Below are positions 17,544 through 25,844 of a DNA stretch of 64,000 nt, piece by piece. Under the pieces are notes generated by a model. The model was not told the DNA's origin. It saw only the letters and a program-made list of their open reading frames with translations, and made no database searches. Position 1 is the first letter of the stretch; each line of letters begins with the position of its first letter. A program made the position numbers and the translations under genes. This DNA is from CAWGCE01 sp964480915. GTDB taxonomy: Bacteria; Planctomycetota; Planctomycetia; Pirellulales; Pirellulaceae. The stretch spans positions 38,673 to 102,672 of the forward strand of contig CAYZRS010000013.1 in NCBI GenBank assembly GCA_964480915.1, read 5' to 3'.

Positions 17544-18851
17544 ATGGAAACGTCGCCTGCGACTGGCGAAAATCGATTTGGGCAATGGACGCTGACGTTT
17601 CTCGTCGTCGCGAACATGATCGGAGCCGGTCTCTTTACCACCTCCGGCTTTTCGCTTGCCGAACTGGGATCGGCCCACCGCGTTCTACTCGCTTGGTTCG
17701 TCGGTGGATTACTGGCGCTCTGCGGTGCTTACAGCTACGGACAGCTAAGCCGGCACATGCCTGAATCGGGAGGCGAGTACCTTTTCCTCTCCCGCGCGGT
17801 GCATCCATTGGCGGGCTATGTGGCGGGTTGGATCTCGCTGATCGCAGGATTCACCGGCGCTATTGCCTTTGCCGCTTCCGCCTTGGAAGGATACCTGTTA
17901 TCGCCAGAGACGCGTCCCGACTGGCTGCCGGTCGATGCGATCGCCATCTTCGCGGTGGTTCTGGCCGGACTGGCTCACAGCCTGGCACCACGATTTGGCG
18001 CCCGGCTGCAAAACTTATCGGTGATGCTCAAGCTATGTTGCCTCGCCGGTCTGTTTGTCTTGGGAGTCCTCGCCTGGAGTCGCGTGACTCCTGCGCCGAT
18101 TGCCGCCAATTCGACGGCCGGGCAGGGGGGAGCGAGCTGGTCGGCATTCGTCGCTTCGCTCGTCTGGATATCGCTCAGCTATTCCGGCTTCAACGCAGCG
18201 GTCTACATTGCCGGCGAGAGTCAGTCTCCGACCAGTTCCGTTCCCCAAGCGTTGCTTTGGGGCACACTCGGTGTCACGGTCGTTTACCTGCTGGTCAATG
18301 GGCTCTTCGTTTTCGCCTGCCCGGGCGATCTCATTCGAGGCCGCGAAGATGTGGCGGCGGTGACCGCCGATTACTTGGCAGGAACAACCGGCCGTCGCTG
18401 GACGCAATTTGTTGTCTGCCTTGCGCTTTGGACTTCGATCATGAGCATGCTCATGGCAGCTCCGCGCGTATACGCCAAGATGGCCGACGACGGCATCTTT
18501 CCGAGCACACTACGCACCAACCCGAATCGTCCCTTGGCAACGACCGCGGCTCAGGTTGCTCTGTCGATCCTATTCATCCGCATTTCACGGCTAGAAAACC
18601 TGCTAGGGTACCTTGGCTTAACGCTTTCGTTATCGGCGGCAGCGACTGCCTCTTGCTTGTTCCTACCCCGTTTCCAGCAGACCGCTTGGCAAAAATCGAT
18701 CACGGCGGTGTACGTTTTCGCAACCGTTGGTCTCGGACTGTTCTTTGCCTGGTCTCGCCCCCAACAGTTCGCAGGCGCGGCGGCCACTTTCGCATTCGGC
18801 GTAGGCATGTACTTCGTGACGAAGCAGGCGCAGAAAAAAAGCCCGCTCTGA
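17544..18851 (+). CDS. APC-family amino acid permease
   Basis: A 435-residue inner-membrane transporter with about 12 helices. The first helix carries the APC signature ANMIGAGLFTTSGFSLAELG. Later features include GGLLALCGAYSYGQLSRHMP, SGGEYLFLSRAVHPLAGYVA and IWISL-like helix 6 to 7 segments with SYSGFNAAVYIAGE. The family imports or exchanges amino acids or polyamines by proton symport or antiport; the substrate is not evident. It follows rnd by 27 bases. A strong terminator begins inside its last codons. Confidence 0.87.
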   Translation: METSPATGENRFGQWTLTFLVVANMIGAGLFTTSGFSLAELGSAHRVLLAWFVGGLLALCGAYSYGQLSRHMPESGGEYLFLSRAVHPLAGYVAGWISLIAGFTGAIAFAASALEGYLLSPETRPDWLPVDAIAIFAVVLAGLAHSLAPRFGARLQNLSVMLKLCCLAGLFVLGVLAWSRVTPAPIAANSTAGQGGASWSAFVASLVWISLSYSGFNAAVYIAGESQSPTSSVPQALLWGTLGVTVVYLLVNGLFVFACPGDLIRGREDVAAVTADYLAGTTGRRWTQFVVCLALWTSIMSMLMAAPRVYAKMADDGIFPSTLRTNPNRPLATTAAQVALSILFIRISRLENLLGYLGLTLSLSAAATASCLFLPRFQQTAWQKSITAVYVFATVGLGLFFAWSRPQQFAGAAATFAFGVGMYFVTKQAQKKSPL

Positions 18852-18866
18852 AGCGAGCGGGCTTTT
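18834..18866 (+). terminator. Rho-independent terminator overlapping the permease stop
   Basis: The hairpin arms AGCCCGCT and AGCGGGCT have an A-run before and a T-run after. The stop codon of the permease lies in the loop. The A-run makes it usable also for the convergent gene at 18903. Confidence 0.82.
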
Positions 18867-18902
18867 TCAAGTGTCATTTGTGTATCAACGGTTCGTTGCA
18901 GG

Positions 18903-20936
18903 CTACTGCTGCTGTAATTGCAACGGCTGTGTCGCAGGCAAAGAGGCCTGACGAACTTCGGTACCACCGTCAGTCGCGTAGTACTTCGTCCATTCTTCAG
19001 CCGCCAATTTGGTTTCTGGCAAGTTGCACTGCAGCTCTGCTCGGAAGACATGGTTGCCGGGCGAGTGGGCTCGAGCCATCACTCGGAAAACCACTTCTTG
19101 TCCCGCTCCGATCGTCGGAATCGTGTTCAGCATGACCTGTCCCGTGCTCACCTCTCCACCACCATTCCGGATCGAGATCGGCTCGATTCCATCTGAGAAG
19201 TAGCCGACGACTTGAATGTTCTCAGCCGCCTTCGTACCACGATTCATGATCCGAATGTCGTACTGAGCCTGCTGGCCAACGGCGATCGCTCCTGGAGGAT
19301 CGTCGACGTACAGCTTCAGATCGGCCAACGCTTCCACGGTGGTTACCAAAGACTTGGTAACGTTGAGGTCACGCTGAGCCGTGCACTGAATGTCGACACG
19401 GTTATCACCCGGGCTATTCAATTCGCATCGCAATTCGACTTCGCGATGGGAACCGGCTCGCATCGACCCGACTCGCCATTCGACTTGGCCACGTTGGGCA
19501 TCGAATGTGCCTCCGCCGGTGCAGGCCACGAACGTCGCACCCGCCGGCAAGGAAACCAACGCGACCGCATCTTCCGCAATCGCGTCACCGGTATTTTCTA
19601 ATCGGATTTTGTAACTGGCTACCGTGGCAGCGTAGTTTCGAGGCGGTCCCACGATGACCACGTCAAGGTTAGCACGTCGAACAATCACTTCTTGATCTAA
19701 CTCGGTTCGCAGACCGCCGTCGGCGTACGCACTCGCTTTCACCCGCAGGCGGCCTGCTTGGTGTGCGGTCAGTTCGATGTCGACGGTTCTTCGATCGCCG
19801 GCCTTGATCGTGCCAAGATTTCGCGTCCCAGAAATTTGCTGCTGAGCCATCATCGGCACGAGCCCTAGGACGACATTTTCCGCATCACCGGTTCCCGGGT
19901 TGCTGATCGAGATCGTGTAGACTTCGGTCTCGCCAAAATCGACTTCTTCAGGTCCGTTGATTTCCATTTCTAGTTTTGGCTCTTGCACTTCGATCTGTGC
20001 CATCGATTGGCCCGGTGCGTAAGACCAACCCACGGCCAAGTCGAACGGGCGGCTGTCTCGAGGGATGATGCTCAGGCTTAGAGTTTCCGAGTCGCCACCC
20101 GCTAGACGCTCAACCTCCCATTGGACCGTCGTGTTTTGATTAAGATCACGTTCCGAGTGCGGTGCTCCGCTCGATGCACTGTTCGAAAGCACTTCGGCCC
20201 AAGGTGGCAATTGCACCGATACAATGACGTTGCTCGCTTCCTGGTCACCCGTGTTGACGAGCTTTACGCTATAGTTGGCTTCCCGACCTATGATGATCTT
20301 GCTCGGGCCATACGTTTCGAATGCGAGCGAAGGAGCTCGGTTTCGCAGCAACGTATTGCTGGTGTTCTTTCGAGTTGGCTTTTGCGGATTGGTTGCCGCC
20401 TCGACCGGAAGCGGTCTGGCTTGACTCATCGGACGCGTGCTGACCGCGACAGCAGGCTTTGGCGATGGTTGGCTTGCAGCCGGCGTCGGACCGACGGTTG
20501 GCACGGGCATCGTCTCCACTTTCGCAACGGGCGGCTGCGTTTTCGCTTGAGGTACGGTCGTGGTTAGCTTTCGCTTGGGGGCCAAGGAACGCTTGGGCAC
20601 GGTTGGAATCGTCCCCTGTCCGAGCGACCGTGGATCGGCAACCGTGAACGGCTTGCCGATTTCCGTGTCCACGCCACGACTGCGGATGGCTTTGAGCCGC
20701 TCCGAAACGGTGGTCTGCTGCGGCTGCGCCGGCAACGCTTTGGGTGCGTTAACAGGCGATTCGCCAGAAGTCCGTTGGTTAAAGTGTGCGGTGTCGCCGT
20801 CGAGACTGAGTGTATTCAGTGTTTGACGAAGCACGGCTGGTGGACGTTCGGAACTGGACTCTTGAGCCCACCCCGGTCCTACAACGCAGGTCAGAAGAAG
20901 AGTGAGTAGCAAGGCTTCTTTTTTCATAAAGCACAT
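18903..20936 (-). CDS. Secreted multi-domain DUF11/CARDB-like envelope protein
   Basis: A 677-residue protein with a signal peptide (KEALLLTLLLTCVVGPGWAQ). A Pro/Thr/Lys-rich linker runs to about residue 205. Four immunoglobulin-like DUF11 repeats follow, each built on the pattern xxGPxxxxxGxxxxYxIxxxNxGxxxAxNV. They begin near LAFETYGPSKIIIGREAN, LEMEINGPEEVDFGETEV, LDVVIVGPPRNYAATVAS and LKLYVDDPPGAIAVGQQA. The C-terminus is TKYYATDGGTEVRQASL plus Gln-rich residues. The ATG at 20936 has AGGA seven bases upstream; the ATG at 20927 (MKKEALL) is also possible. It is probably a structural or adhesive cell-surface protein; that role is inferred. Confidence 0.8.
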   Translation of the reverse strand: MCFMKKEALLLTLLLTCVVGPGWAQESSSERPPAVLRQTLNTLSLDGDTAHFNQRTSGESPVNAPKALPAQPQQTTVSERLKAIRSRGVDTEIGKPFTVADPRSLGQGTIPTVPKRSLAPKRKLTTTVPQAKTQPPVAKVETMPVPTVGPTPAASQPSPKPAVAVSTRPMSQARPLPVEAATNPQKPTRKNTSNTLLRNRAPSLAFETYGPSKIIIGREANYSVKLVNTGDQEASNVIVSVQLPPWAEVLSNSASSGAPHSERDLNQNTTVQWEVERLAGGDSETLSLSIIPRDSRPFDLAVGWSYAPGQSMAQIEVQEPKLEMEINGPEEVDFGETEVYTISISNPGTGDAENVVLGLVPMMAQQQISGTRNLGTIKAGDRRTVDIELTAHQAGRLRVKASAYADGGLRTELDQEVIVRRANLDVVIVGPPRNYAATVASYKIRLENTGDAIAEDAVALVSLPAGATFVACTGGGTFDAQRGQVEWRVGSMRAGSHREVELRCELNSPGDNRVDIQCTAQRDLNVTKSLVTTVEALADLKLYVDDPPGAIAVGQQAQYDIRIMNRGTKAAENIQVVGYFSDGIEPISIRNGGGEVSTGQVMLNTIPTIGAGQEVVFRVMARAHSPGNHVFRAELQCNLPETKLAAEEWTKYYATDGGTEVRQASLPATQPLQLQQQ

Positions 20937-21089
20937 AGGAATATCCTGGGGGAGCTGCCGAAACTGTATCGCGTTTATTAAATCGACCCGCTGACCGTTC
21001 GGGTTTAGTAAAATATGACGGTCAGCAAAGAAATCCGGATGACGCCGCTAGCGGCGTCCTTGCAATCACAGGAATCGAGGAGATTAAGG

Positions 21090-21413
21090 ATGGCCGACCG
21101 ACGTGAAAAGATCGAAGCGATGCTGGCGGACGATCCGCAGGATACGTTCCTGCGATACAGCTTGGCGATGGAACTAGAAAAAGAGGCTGCTCACGATCGC
21201 AGCCTGGCGCTGCTGGCAGGGCTATCGCAAGATACGCCACCGTACGTGCCGGCGTTTTTCATGGCCGCACAACAGCTGGCAAAGTTGGATCGAATCAACG
21301 AAGCCAGAACCTATTTGCGAGACGGAATCGAAAACGCTCGTGCTCAAGGTGACAGTCACGCCGCCGGCGAGATGAGTGAATTTTTGGCAAGCTTAGGAAT
21401 GGCCGGTGAATAG
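21090..21413 (+). CDS. Small TPR-like protein
   Basis: A 107-residue soluble protein. The helical pattern DTFLRYSLAMELEKEAAHDRS, PPYVPAFFMAAQQLAKLDRI and NEARTYLRDGIENARAQGDS is TPR-like, about two and a half repeats. The ATG at 21090 is preceded by GAGGAGATTAAGG, a very good ribosome binding site, so the longer in-frame start at 21015 is not needed. It is divergent from the DUF11 gene. It probably mediates a protein interaction; partner unknown. Confidence 0.78.
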   Translation: MADRREKIEAMLADDPQDTFLRYSLAMELEKEAAHDRSLALLAGLSQDTPPYVPAFFMAAQQLAKLDRINEARTYLRDGIENARAQGDSHAAGEMSEFLASLGMAGE

Positions 21414-21446
21414 ATTCCTCCATCCGTTTTAGGTCTTTCACCCGCT

Positions 21447-21998
21447 TTAGGTTTTGCAACTTCCGACCAGACTGCAAGTGGAACATGAACCACTGCCGCA
21501 GCCTTCGGCTTCGTCGGTTCCACAGTTCGGTCCACAACCATGTTCGACGGCGGTCGCAAAATCGCCGATCTTGGCTTTTGATTCGTACGCGACTGCCAAC
21601 GCGTCAACGGTCGATTGAATCTCCGGGGGGACAACGCCCAGGAAGTAAAAATAGAGTGTCTTCGCATCAAATAACGTTTCGACGTCGATCAGGGCCGCTT
21701 CGGCCTGTTGGCTTTCAAGCAGTGCCTGGCACGCCGTAAACGCCGCCGTCCGATTCTTCTGCAGACGCGCCCATAGAAGTTCGTCCTCCGAGGTCATCCG
21801 GCGGAGCAGCGAACCGTCCGATTCCCCTCGAGCCGCGACACGGTCGGTATGGGCCAATACTTCGCCTACCTCGAGCCCACGACCCGAGCGACAAATCACC
21901 CGACTACCTCGATCAAACGAAACAGGGTCCACAGAAACGAAACGCCCCACGTGGCCGAATACGCCAATTCTCACCAGGTGATCGCGACAACTCATCAT
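21447..21998 (-). CDS. PSP1-domain-like protein with Cys-rich tail
   Basis: A 183-residue protein. The N-terminal strand pattern FGHVGRFVSVDPVSFDRGSR and CRSGRGLEVGEVLAH is that of the PSP1/YaaT family. The central helices LWARLQKNRTAAFTACQALL and the strand LFDAKTLYFYFLG are also shared. The C-terminus is unusual: about 25 residues with seven cysteines (CGPNCGTDEAEGCGSGSC then STCSLVGSC), which could bind metal. Bacillus YaaT acts in phosphorelay and RNA-turnover complexes; whether that applies here is unknown. It is convergent with the TPR gene. Confidence 0.78.
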   Translation of the reverse strand: MMSCRDHLVRIGVFGHVGRFVSVDPVSFDRGSRVICRSGRGLEVGEVLAHTDRVAARGESDGSLLRRMTSEDELLWARLQKNRTAAFTACQALLESQQAEAALIDVETLFDAKTLYFYFLGVVPPEIQSTVDALAVAYESKAKIGDFATAVEHGCGPNCGTDEAEGCGSGSCSTCSLVGSCKT

Positions 21999-22158
21999 GG
22001 TTGGAGCTCTGAGACCAAGGATTGGAAGCTGCTATTGTCTGCGTTCACCGGAACTTTGCCAAGCCGATTCAAGCGCCGCTTGCTTCGCGTCACTGCGAAT
22101 GTGATACTCTGTGTCGCAAATCAAGCCAATATTCACTTTCTGAGCCGCTAGAACCGCA

Positions 22159-23202
22159 ATGACCAATCTTTCCACTGACGCGACCCGCTGGGCCAAATTC
22201 GCGGAACAAGTCCTTTCTGGAACGCCACTAGACGAAACGCAAGCGCTCGAAGTCCTAAGTGCCGATGACAGCGAACTACTCCAAATCATGGACGCCGCCT
22301 ATCGCGTCCGCCGGCAAGCATTCGGTCATCAGGTGCAGCTTTACTACCTGATGAACGCCAAGAGCGGATTGTGCCCCGAAGATTGCAGCTACTGTTCGCA
22401 ATCGAAAATCGCAACTTCCGAAATTCCACGCTACAACTTGCTCAGCCGTGATCATATTCTCGAAGGTGCCAAGCAAGCATTCGAACAACAATCGAAAACC
22501 TATTGTATGGTCATTTCTGCGCGTGGTCCCAACGAGCGCGAAATCCAAGCGATGGAACAACTCGTCCCTGAAATCAAAGAAAAATATGACCTGAAAATTT
22601 GCGTCTGTCTGGGACTGCTCGATGAAAATCATGCCGAACGGCTCGCGGCTTGCGGCGTCGATCGCGTCAACCACAATCTCAACACGGGCCCAGAGCATTA
22701 CTCTGAGATTTGCACGACACACACCTACGAAGACCGTATTCAGACGCTGCAATCGGTGCGAAATTCCGGCATGGAGATTTGCTCGGGCGGCATCATCGGC
22801 ATGGGAGAGAAACCCCAAGACGTAATTCAAATGGCGATGCAGCTACGTGAATTGAAAGCCGAGTCGATCCCCGTCAACTTCCTGAACCCAATCGAAGGCA
22901 CACCGCTCGCCGGTACGGACGACCTCAACCCGCGGTATTGCCTCAAAGTATTGGCCATGTTTCGCCTGACCAATCCGACCAGTGAAATCCGCATCGCGGG
23001 CGGACGCGAACTTCACCTCGGCAGCATGCAATGCTTAGGGCTCTACGCGGCTAACTCGGTTTTCGTGGGCGACTACCTGACGACCGAAGGACAATCGCCA
23101 GATGACGACTATCGCATGATCGAAGAAATGGGCTTTGAAATCGTGCGCACCGACGAAGCCGTCATCAAGGCCGCAGCGGCAGAACCAACGAATGCTCGCT
23201 AG
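22159..23202 (+). CDS. bioB: Biotin synthase
   Basis: A 347-residue radical SAM enzyme inserting sulfur into dethiobiotin, the last step of biotin synthesis. The SAM [4Fe-4S] motif is CPEDCSYC (Cys72, Cys76, Cys79). Candidates for the [2Fe-2S] cluster ligands are in YCMVISARG, ICVCLGLL and GMEICSGGIIGMGE, with Arg in SEIRIAGGRE. The length is typical. No other bio gene is adjacent; the biotin ligase birA is about 20 kb away on the other strand. Confidence 0.97.
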   Translation: MTNLSTDATRWAKFAEQVLSGTPLDETQALEVLSADDSELLQIMDAAYRVRRQAFGHQVQLYYLMNAKSGLCPEDCSYCSQSKIATSEIPRYNLLSRDHILEGAKQAFEQQSKTYCMVISARGPNEREIQAMEQLVPEIKEKYDLKICVCLGLLDENHAERLAACGVDRVNHNLNTGPEHYSEICTTHTYEDRIQTLQSVRNSGMEICSGGIIGMGEKPQDVIQMAMQLRELKAESIPVNFLNPIEGTPLAGTDDLNPRYCLKVLAMFRLTNPTSEIRIAGGRELHLGSMQCLGLYAANSVFVGDYLTTEGQSPDDDYRMIEEMGFEIVRTDEAVIKAAAAEPTNAR

Positions 23203-23253
23203 GCGACCGAACGCTTCCGCCATCTCGGCGGCAGCGGACGGAGAAGAACAGCA

Positions 23254-23925
23254 TCACTTGCTTCGACGTCGGACAAGGCCAAGGGCGACTCCGCAGATGC
23301 CAAAGAGCGCCAGCGAAGTTGGTTCGGGAACCGAGAGGATACCGATGCTCAGCGCTTCGCTTTTCTGATCGGCTTGCGATGTGTAGCACCAGCTAAAAAT
23401 TTGGGAAACGCCTAAATTGATGTAACCTCGAGCGGCGCCATCGGCTCCAAACCCATTCCCATTCCCAGTCATGACGAGCACGTTCGGATTTGGGCCTGTC
23501 TGCGAAGGAAGGTTCGCGGAACTCTGCGGTACGCCAGTCTCGATCACTTGCTCGGGCTCTGCACCCTCGGAATGCGTGTAGCTCAGATCACCGTAGCTAC
23601 CGACTTTTAGAATTTCTTCGTCGTCCAAGCTCTCGACAAGGACGAAAACATTCAAAGGCGTGTCAAATTCAAACGTAAAACAGGTCGATTCCATGAAGTC
23701 ATTCACGGAGACCACATCGGTTTCACGAACCTTGATTTCACCCCGAATCGTACCGGTGGCAAGCATGTCGATATTGTTGGTGACATTACCGAAAATCTGA
23801 CCAGCGTTGGTTTGAACGAGGTCTGGATCAAAAGCGGAAACGTCAAACCACTCAAATTGCTGGGCGTTTGCAGAAGCGCAGAGCGAGATCGCCAAGCAAG
23901 AACTGACAATAATGTTGCGGACCAT
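23254..23925 (-). CDS. PEP-CTERM secreted protein
   Basis: A 223-residue protein with an N-terminal signal peptide (IIVSSCLAISLCASANAQQ). Its C-terminal sorting signal is VPEPTSLALFGICGVALGLV followed by RRRSK, the classic PEP motif, hydrophobic helix and basic tail recognised by an exosortase. The middle is beta-rich with no assigned domain (FDTPLNVFVLVESLDDEEIL resembles a secreted beta-sandwich). The ATG at 23925 is preceded by AGAGG. No exosortase gene is in the window. It is exported and probably surface-retained. Confidence 0.85.
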   Translation of the reverse strand: MVRNIIVSSCLAISLCASANAQQFEWFDVSAFDPDLVQTNAGQIFGNVTNNIDMLATGTIRGEIKVRETDVVSVNDFMESTCFTFEFDTPLNVFVLVESLDDEEILKVGSYGDLSYTHSEGAEPEQVIETGVPQSSANLPSQTGPNPNVLVMTGNGNGFGADGAARGYINLGVSQIFSWCYTSQADQKSEALSIGILSVPEPTSLALFGICGVALGLVRRRSK

Positions 23926-24090
23926 TAGATCAACCTCTATTTGATATCCATTCAATACGTCGGGCCGTTCCTTTACCCAAGCCCATTGGTAACTCATCTC
24001 TGCCGTCCAAATCAACAGCAAGATCCCCCATCGGGCGATCCCGTAGAAAAGACCGCGTCACCAATGCCGGCGGCGACATGCTAGCATGCA

Positions 24091-24122
24091 AATAGGGCCT
24101 CAATCTCAATTGAGACCCTATT
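24091..24122 (-). terminator. Terminator downstream of sodN
   Basis: On the reverse strand a long hairpin (arms AATAGGGTCTCAA and TTGAGGCCCTATT, one mismatch) lies 39 bases beyond the sodN stop. It has no strong T-run, so efficiency is uncertain. Confidence 0.55.
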
Positions 24123-24160
24123 CATTGCCTGCTTCTATTTCGGTCTTGGAATGGTCGCGA

Positions 24161-24631
24161 TTAGTTCGAGTAATGCGTTCCAAGCTGCTTGATCGCCGCC
24201 TCCAAAGCGGTCGCCGCATCGGCATCCACCGTTTGCTTCGTCTTCATGGCGGCGCGCAAGACCGCGTGGTGGTCGGCAAGCGATTTCAGGTATGCATCGT
24301 AACCGTCCTCACCCGCTGCAACCGGTTTCACTTTTTGTGTCAGGAAATACTCAGAAACAGTCTTGATGATGTTCGACGCGTGATCTTCTTTGGTCGAGAC
24401 CCAGCGAATCATCTGATTGAAATCGGCCGCCTTATGGCTACCCGCAATATTCTTGATTTGCTGAATCGCTTTCGAAATGGTCGAAGTGTCTTCCAGCATC
24501 GCATTGATTCTTGCCGTGTCGTCATAGATGCCGCAAGGCACTTGGCAGTGGGCGTACGCCCCCTGTATCGCACAGCCAACGAAAAGGACCGCCACTGCGG
24601 CGATAGAGATGGTTTTTGATCGCTTCTTCAT
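24161..24631 (-). CDS. sodN: Nickel superoxide dismutase with Sec-type signal peptide
   Basis: A 156-residue protein that dismutates superoxide with a nickel centre. Residues 1-27 (KKRSKTISIAAVAVLFVGC then AIQGAYA) form a signal peptide. Cleavage after AYA would leave mature His1 in HCQVPCGIY, the nickel hook with His1, Cys2, Pro5, Cys6, Gly7 and Tyr9 all conserved. The rest matches the four-helix NiSOD body (MIRWVSTKEDHASNIIKTVS, YFLTQKVKP). The ATG at 24631 has TTTGGAGA upstream. No sodX maturation protease is next to it. A lipobox-like LFVGC ending at Cys20 offers an alternative cleavage that would bury His1. Confidence 0.9.
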   Translation of the reverse strand: MKKRSKTISIAAVAVLFVGCAIQGAYAHCQVPCGIYDDTARINAMLEDTSTISKAIQQIKNIAGSHKAADFNQMIRWVSTKEDHASNIIKTVSEYFLTQKVKPVAAGEDGYDAYLKSLADHHAVLRAAMKTKQTVDADAATALEAAIKQLGTHYSN

Positions 24632-24789
24632 GTTTATTCTCCAAAGATTTCTACGCGCGAAATGGACTGATCCGGCTGATCTTTGTGTAACCGAACGACT
24701 ACCAAGTTGGCAACCATGGTCGGATAGCGAAAACAGGAAGCGCGTCGGTGGCCCAGCAGGGTAGAGCGGCCAATATTGGCGAAATTCGA

Positions 24790-25392
24790 CTACGGTTCGA
24801 TCGCAGGCAAAGGATGAGCCTGCTCGTAAGCGGTAATCTTGTCCTGATGCTGCAGCGAGAGGGCAATATCGTCCAGTCCGTGAAGTAGATTGTGACGCCG
24901 CGAGGAATTCGTTTCGAACGTCTGCTGGAACGAGCCACCATCGGTGATGGTACATGCTTCCAAATCGATCGTCAGTTGCAGCGTTTTCGAACTGCTGAGC
25001 TGAAACAGCTCTTCGACAAGATTCTCATCCAGCCGGATCGGCAGCACGCCATTTTTAAAGCAGTTGTTGTAAAAAATATCGGCGAAACTGGGAGCGATCA
25101 GGGCGCGAATGCCATAGTCCGACAATGCCCATACCGCATGCTCGCGACTTGAACCCGAACCGAAGTTGTGCCGAGCGAGCAAGATACTGGCTCCTGCAAC
25201 TTCAGGTTGATTCAATTCGAAATCGGGATTTTCTTTCCCGCCATCCAAAAATCGCCAGTCGAAAAAGAGGAACTCACCAAATCCAGTTCGCTCAATCCGC
25301 TTGAGAAATTGTTTAGGGATGATTTGATCGGTATCAACATTGGACCGATCCATGGGCGCCACAATGCCCGTGTGCTTCGTAAACGGCTCCAT
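24790..25392 (-). CDS. leuD: 3-isopropylmalate dehydratase small subunit
   Basis: A 200-residue subunit of isopropylmalate isomerase in leucine synthesis. The swivelling domain has GIVAPMDRSNVDTDQIIPKQ, ILLARHNFGSGSSREHAVWA (substrate-binding Ser/Arg) and FADIFYNNCFKNGVLPI. It ends in a normal C-terminus. It starts two bases after the stop of the unknown gene at 25395-25835, which follows leuC. The three are very likely one transcription unit. sodN lies 158 bases downstream. Confidence 0.96.
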   Translation of the reverse strand: MEPFTKHTGIVAPMDRSNVDTDQIIPKQFLKRIERTGFGEFLFFDWRFLDGGKENPDFELNQPEVAGASILLARHNFGSGSSREHAVWALSDYGIRALIAPSFADIFYNNCFKNGVLPIRLDENLVEELFQLSSSKTLQLTIDLEACTITDGGSFQQTFETNSSRRHNLLHGLDDIALSLQHQDKITAYEQAHPLPAIEP

Positions 25393-25394
25393 CG

Positions 25395-25835
25395 TTATTC
25401 CATTTTTGAATTGACAGGTTGGTTAATCATGAGCCAATTGATGTCGTCCACAAACGTTAGGGCATCGGGACGGTCGCGGCGACGAATCCCCAAATGAAAT
25501 CGATGCCCTTTGCGCCATCGCAGGCCTCGGATCGACTCAATGGAGTTCACGTGAAAAATCAAGCGCGTCAGCAGGAGGCCGCGGTGCAACCTCACATCGA
25601 CCAGATCGTTGAGCGGAAGAGTAAAGTCACCCGCCTTGCGAAACAGGCCTGATATCGAATCCTTCGTTTCAAAATCCAAAATCAGTTCCGATGTCTCCAG
25701 TCGGGCGTCTCCCTGGATTTCCGTAAATCCAGCATCCGCTTCCACTAAAAACGAAAGCGTGGGACGACTTCCGACAAAACCGCGAGTGCCTTGCATCGAG
25801 ATATTTTCCTTAGGCGAAATGATAACTACCACCAT
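25395..25835 (-). CDS. Hypothetical protein between leuC and leuD
   Basis: A 146-residue soluble protein of unknown function, inserted between the two isopropylmalate isomerase subunit genes. It begins nine bases after the leuC stop and ends two bases before leuD. The middle is strand-rich (RLETSELILDFETKDSISGL, DFTLPLNDLVDVRLHRGL, LLTRLIFHVNSIESI), and its spacing recalls PH-like or GRAM-like barrels. No catalytic motif is seen. The ATG at 25835 has a weak ribosome site; the ATG at 25796 with AAGGA upstream is an alternative. Tight spacing supports it as real and co-translated. Confidence 0.75.
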   Translation of the reverse strand: MVVVIISPKENISMQGTRGFVGSRPTLSFLVEADAGFTEIQGDARLETSELILDFETKDSISGLFRKAGDFTLPLNDLVDVRLHRGLLLTRLIFHVNSIESIRGLRWRKGHRFHLGIRRRDRPDALTFVDDINWLMINQPVNSKME

Positions 25836-25844
25836 CCAGTCTAG

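Noticed and set aside
17828..19135. A 435-codon open frame overlapping the permease gene in another frame
   Set aside because: Its composition is rich in Arg and Ser with no domain; the permease reading is clearly real.
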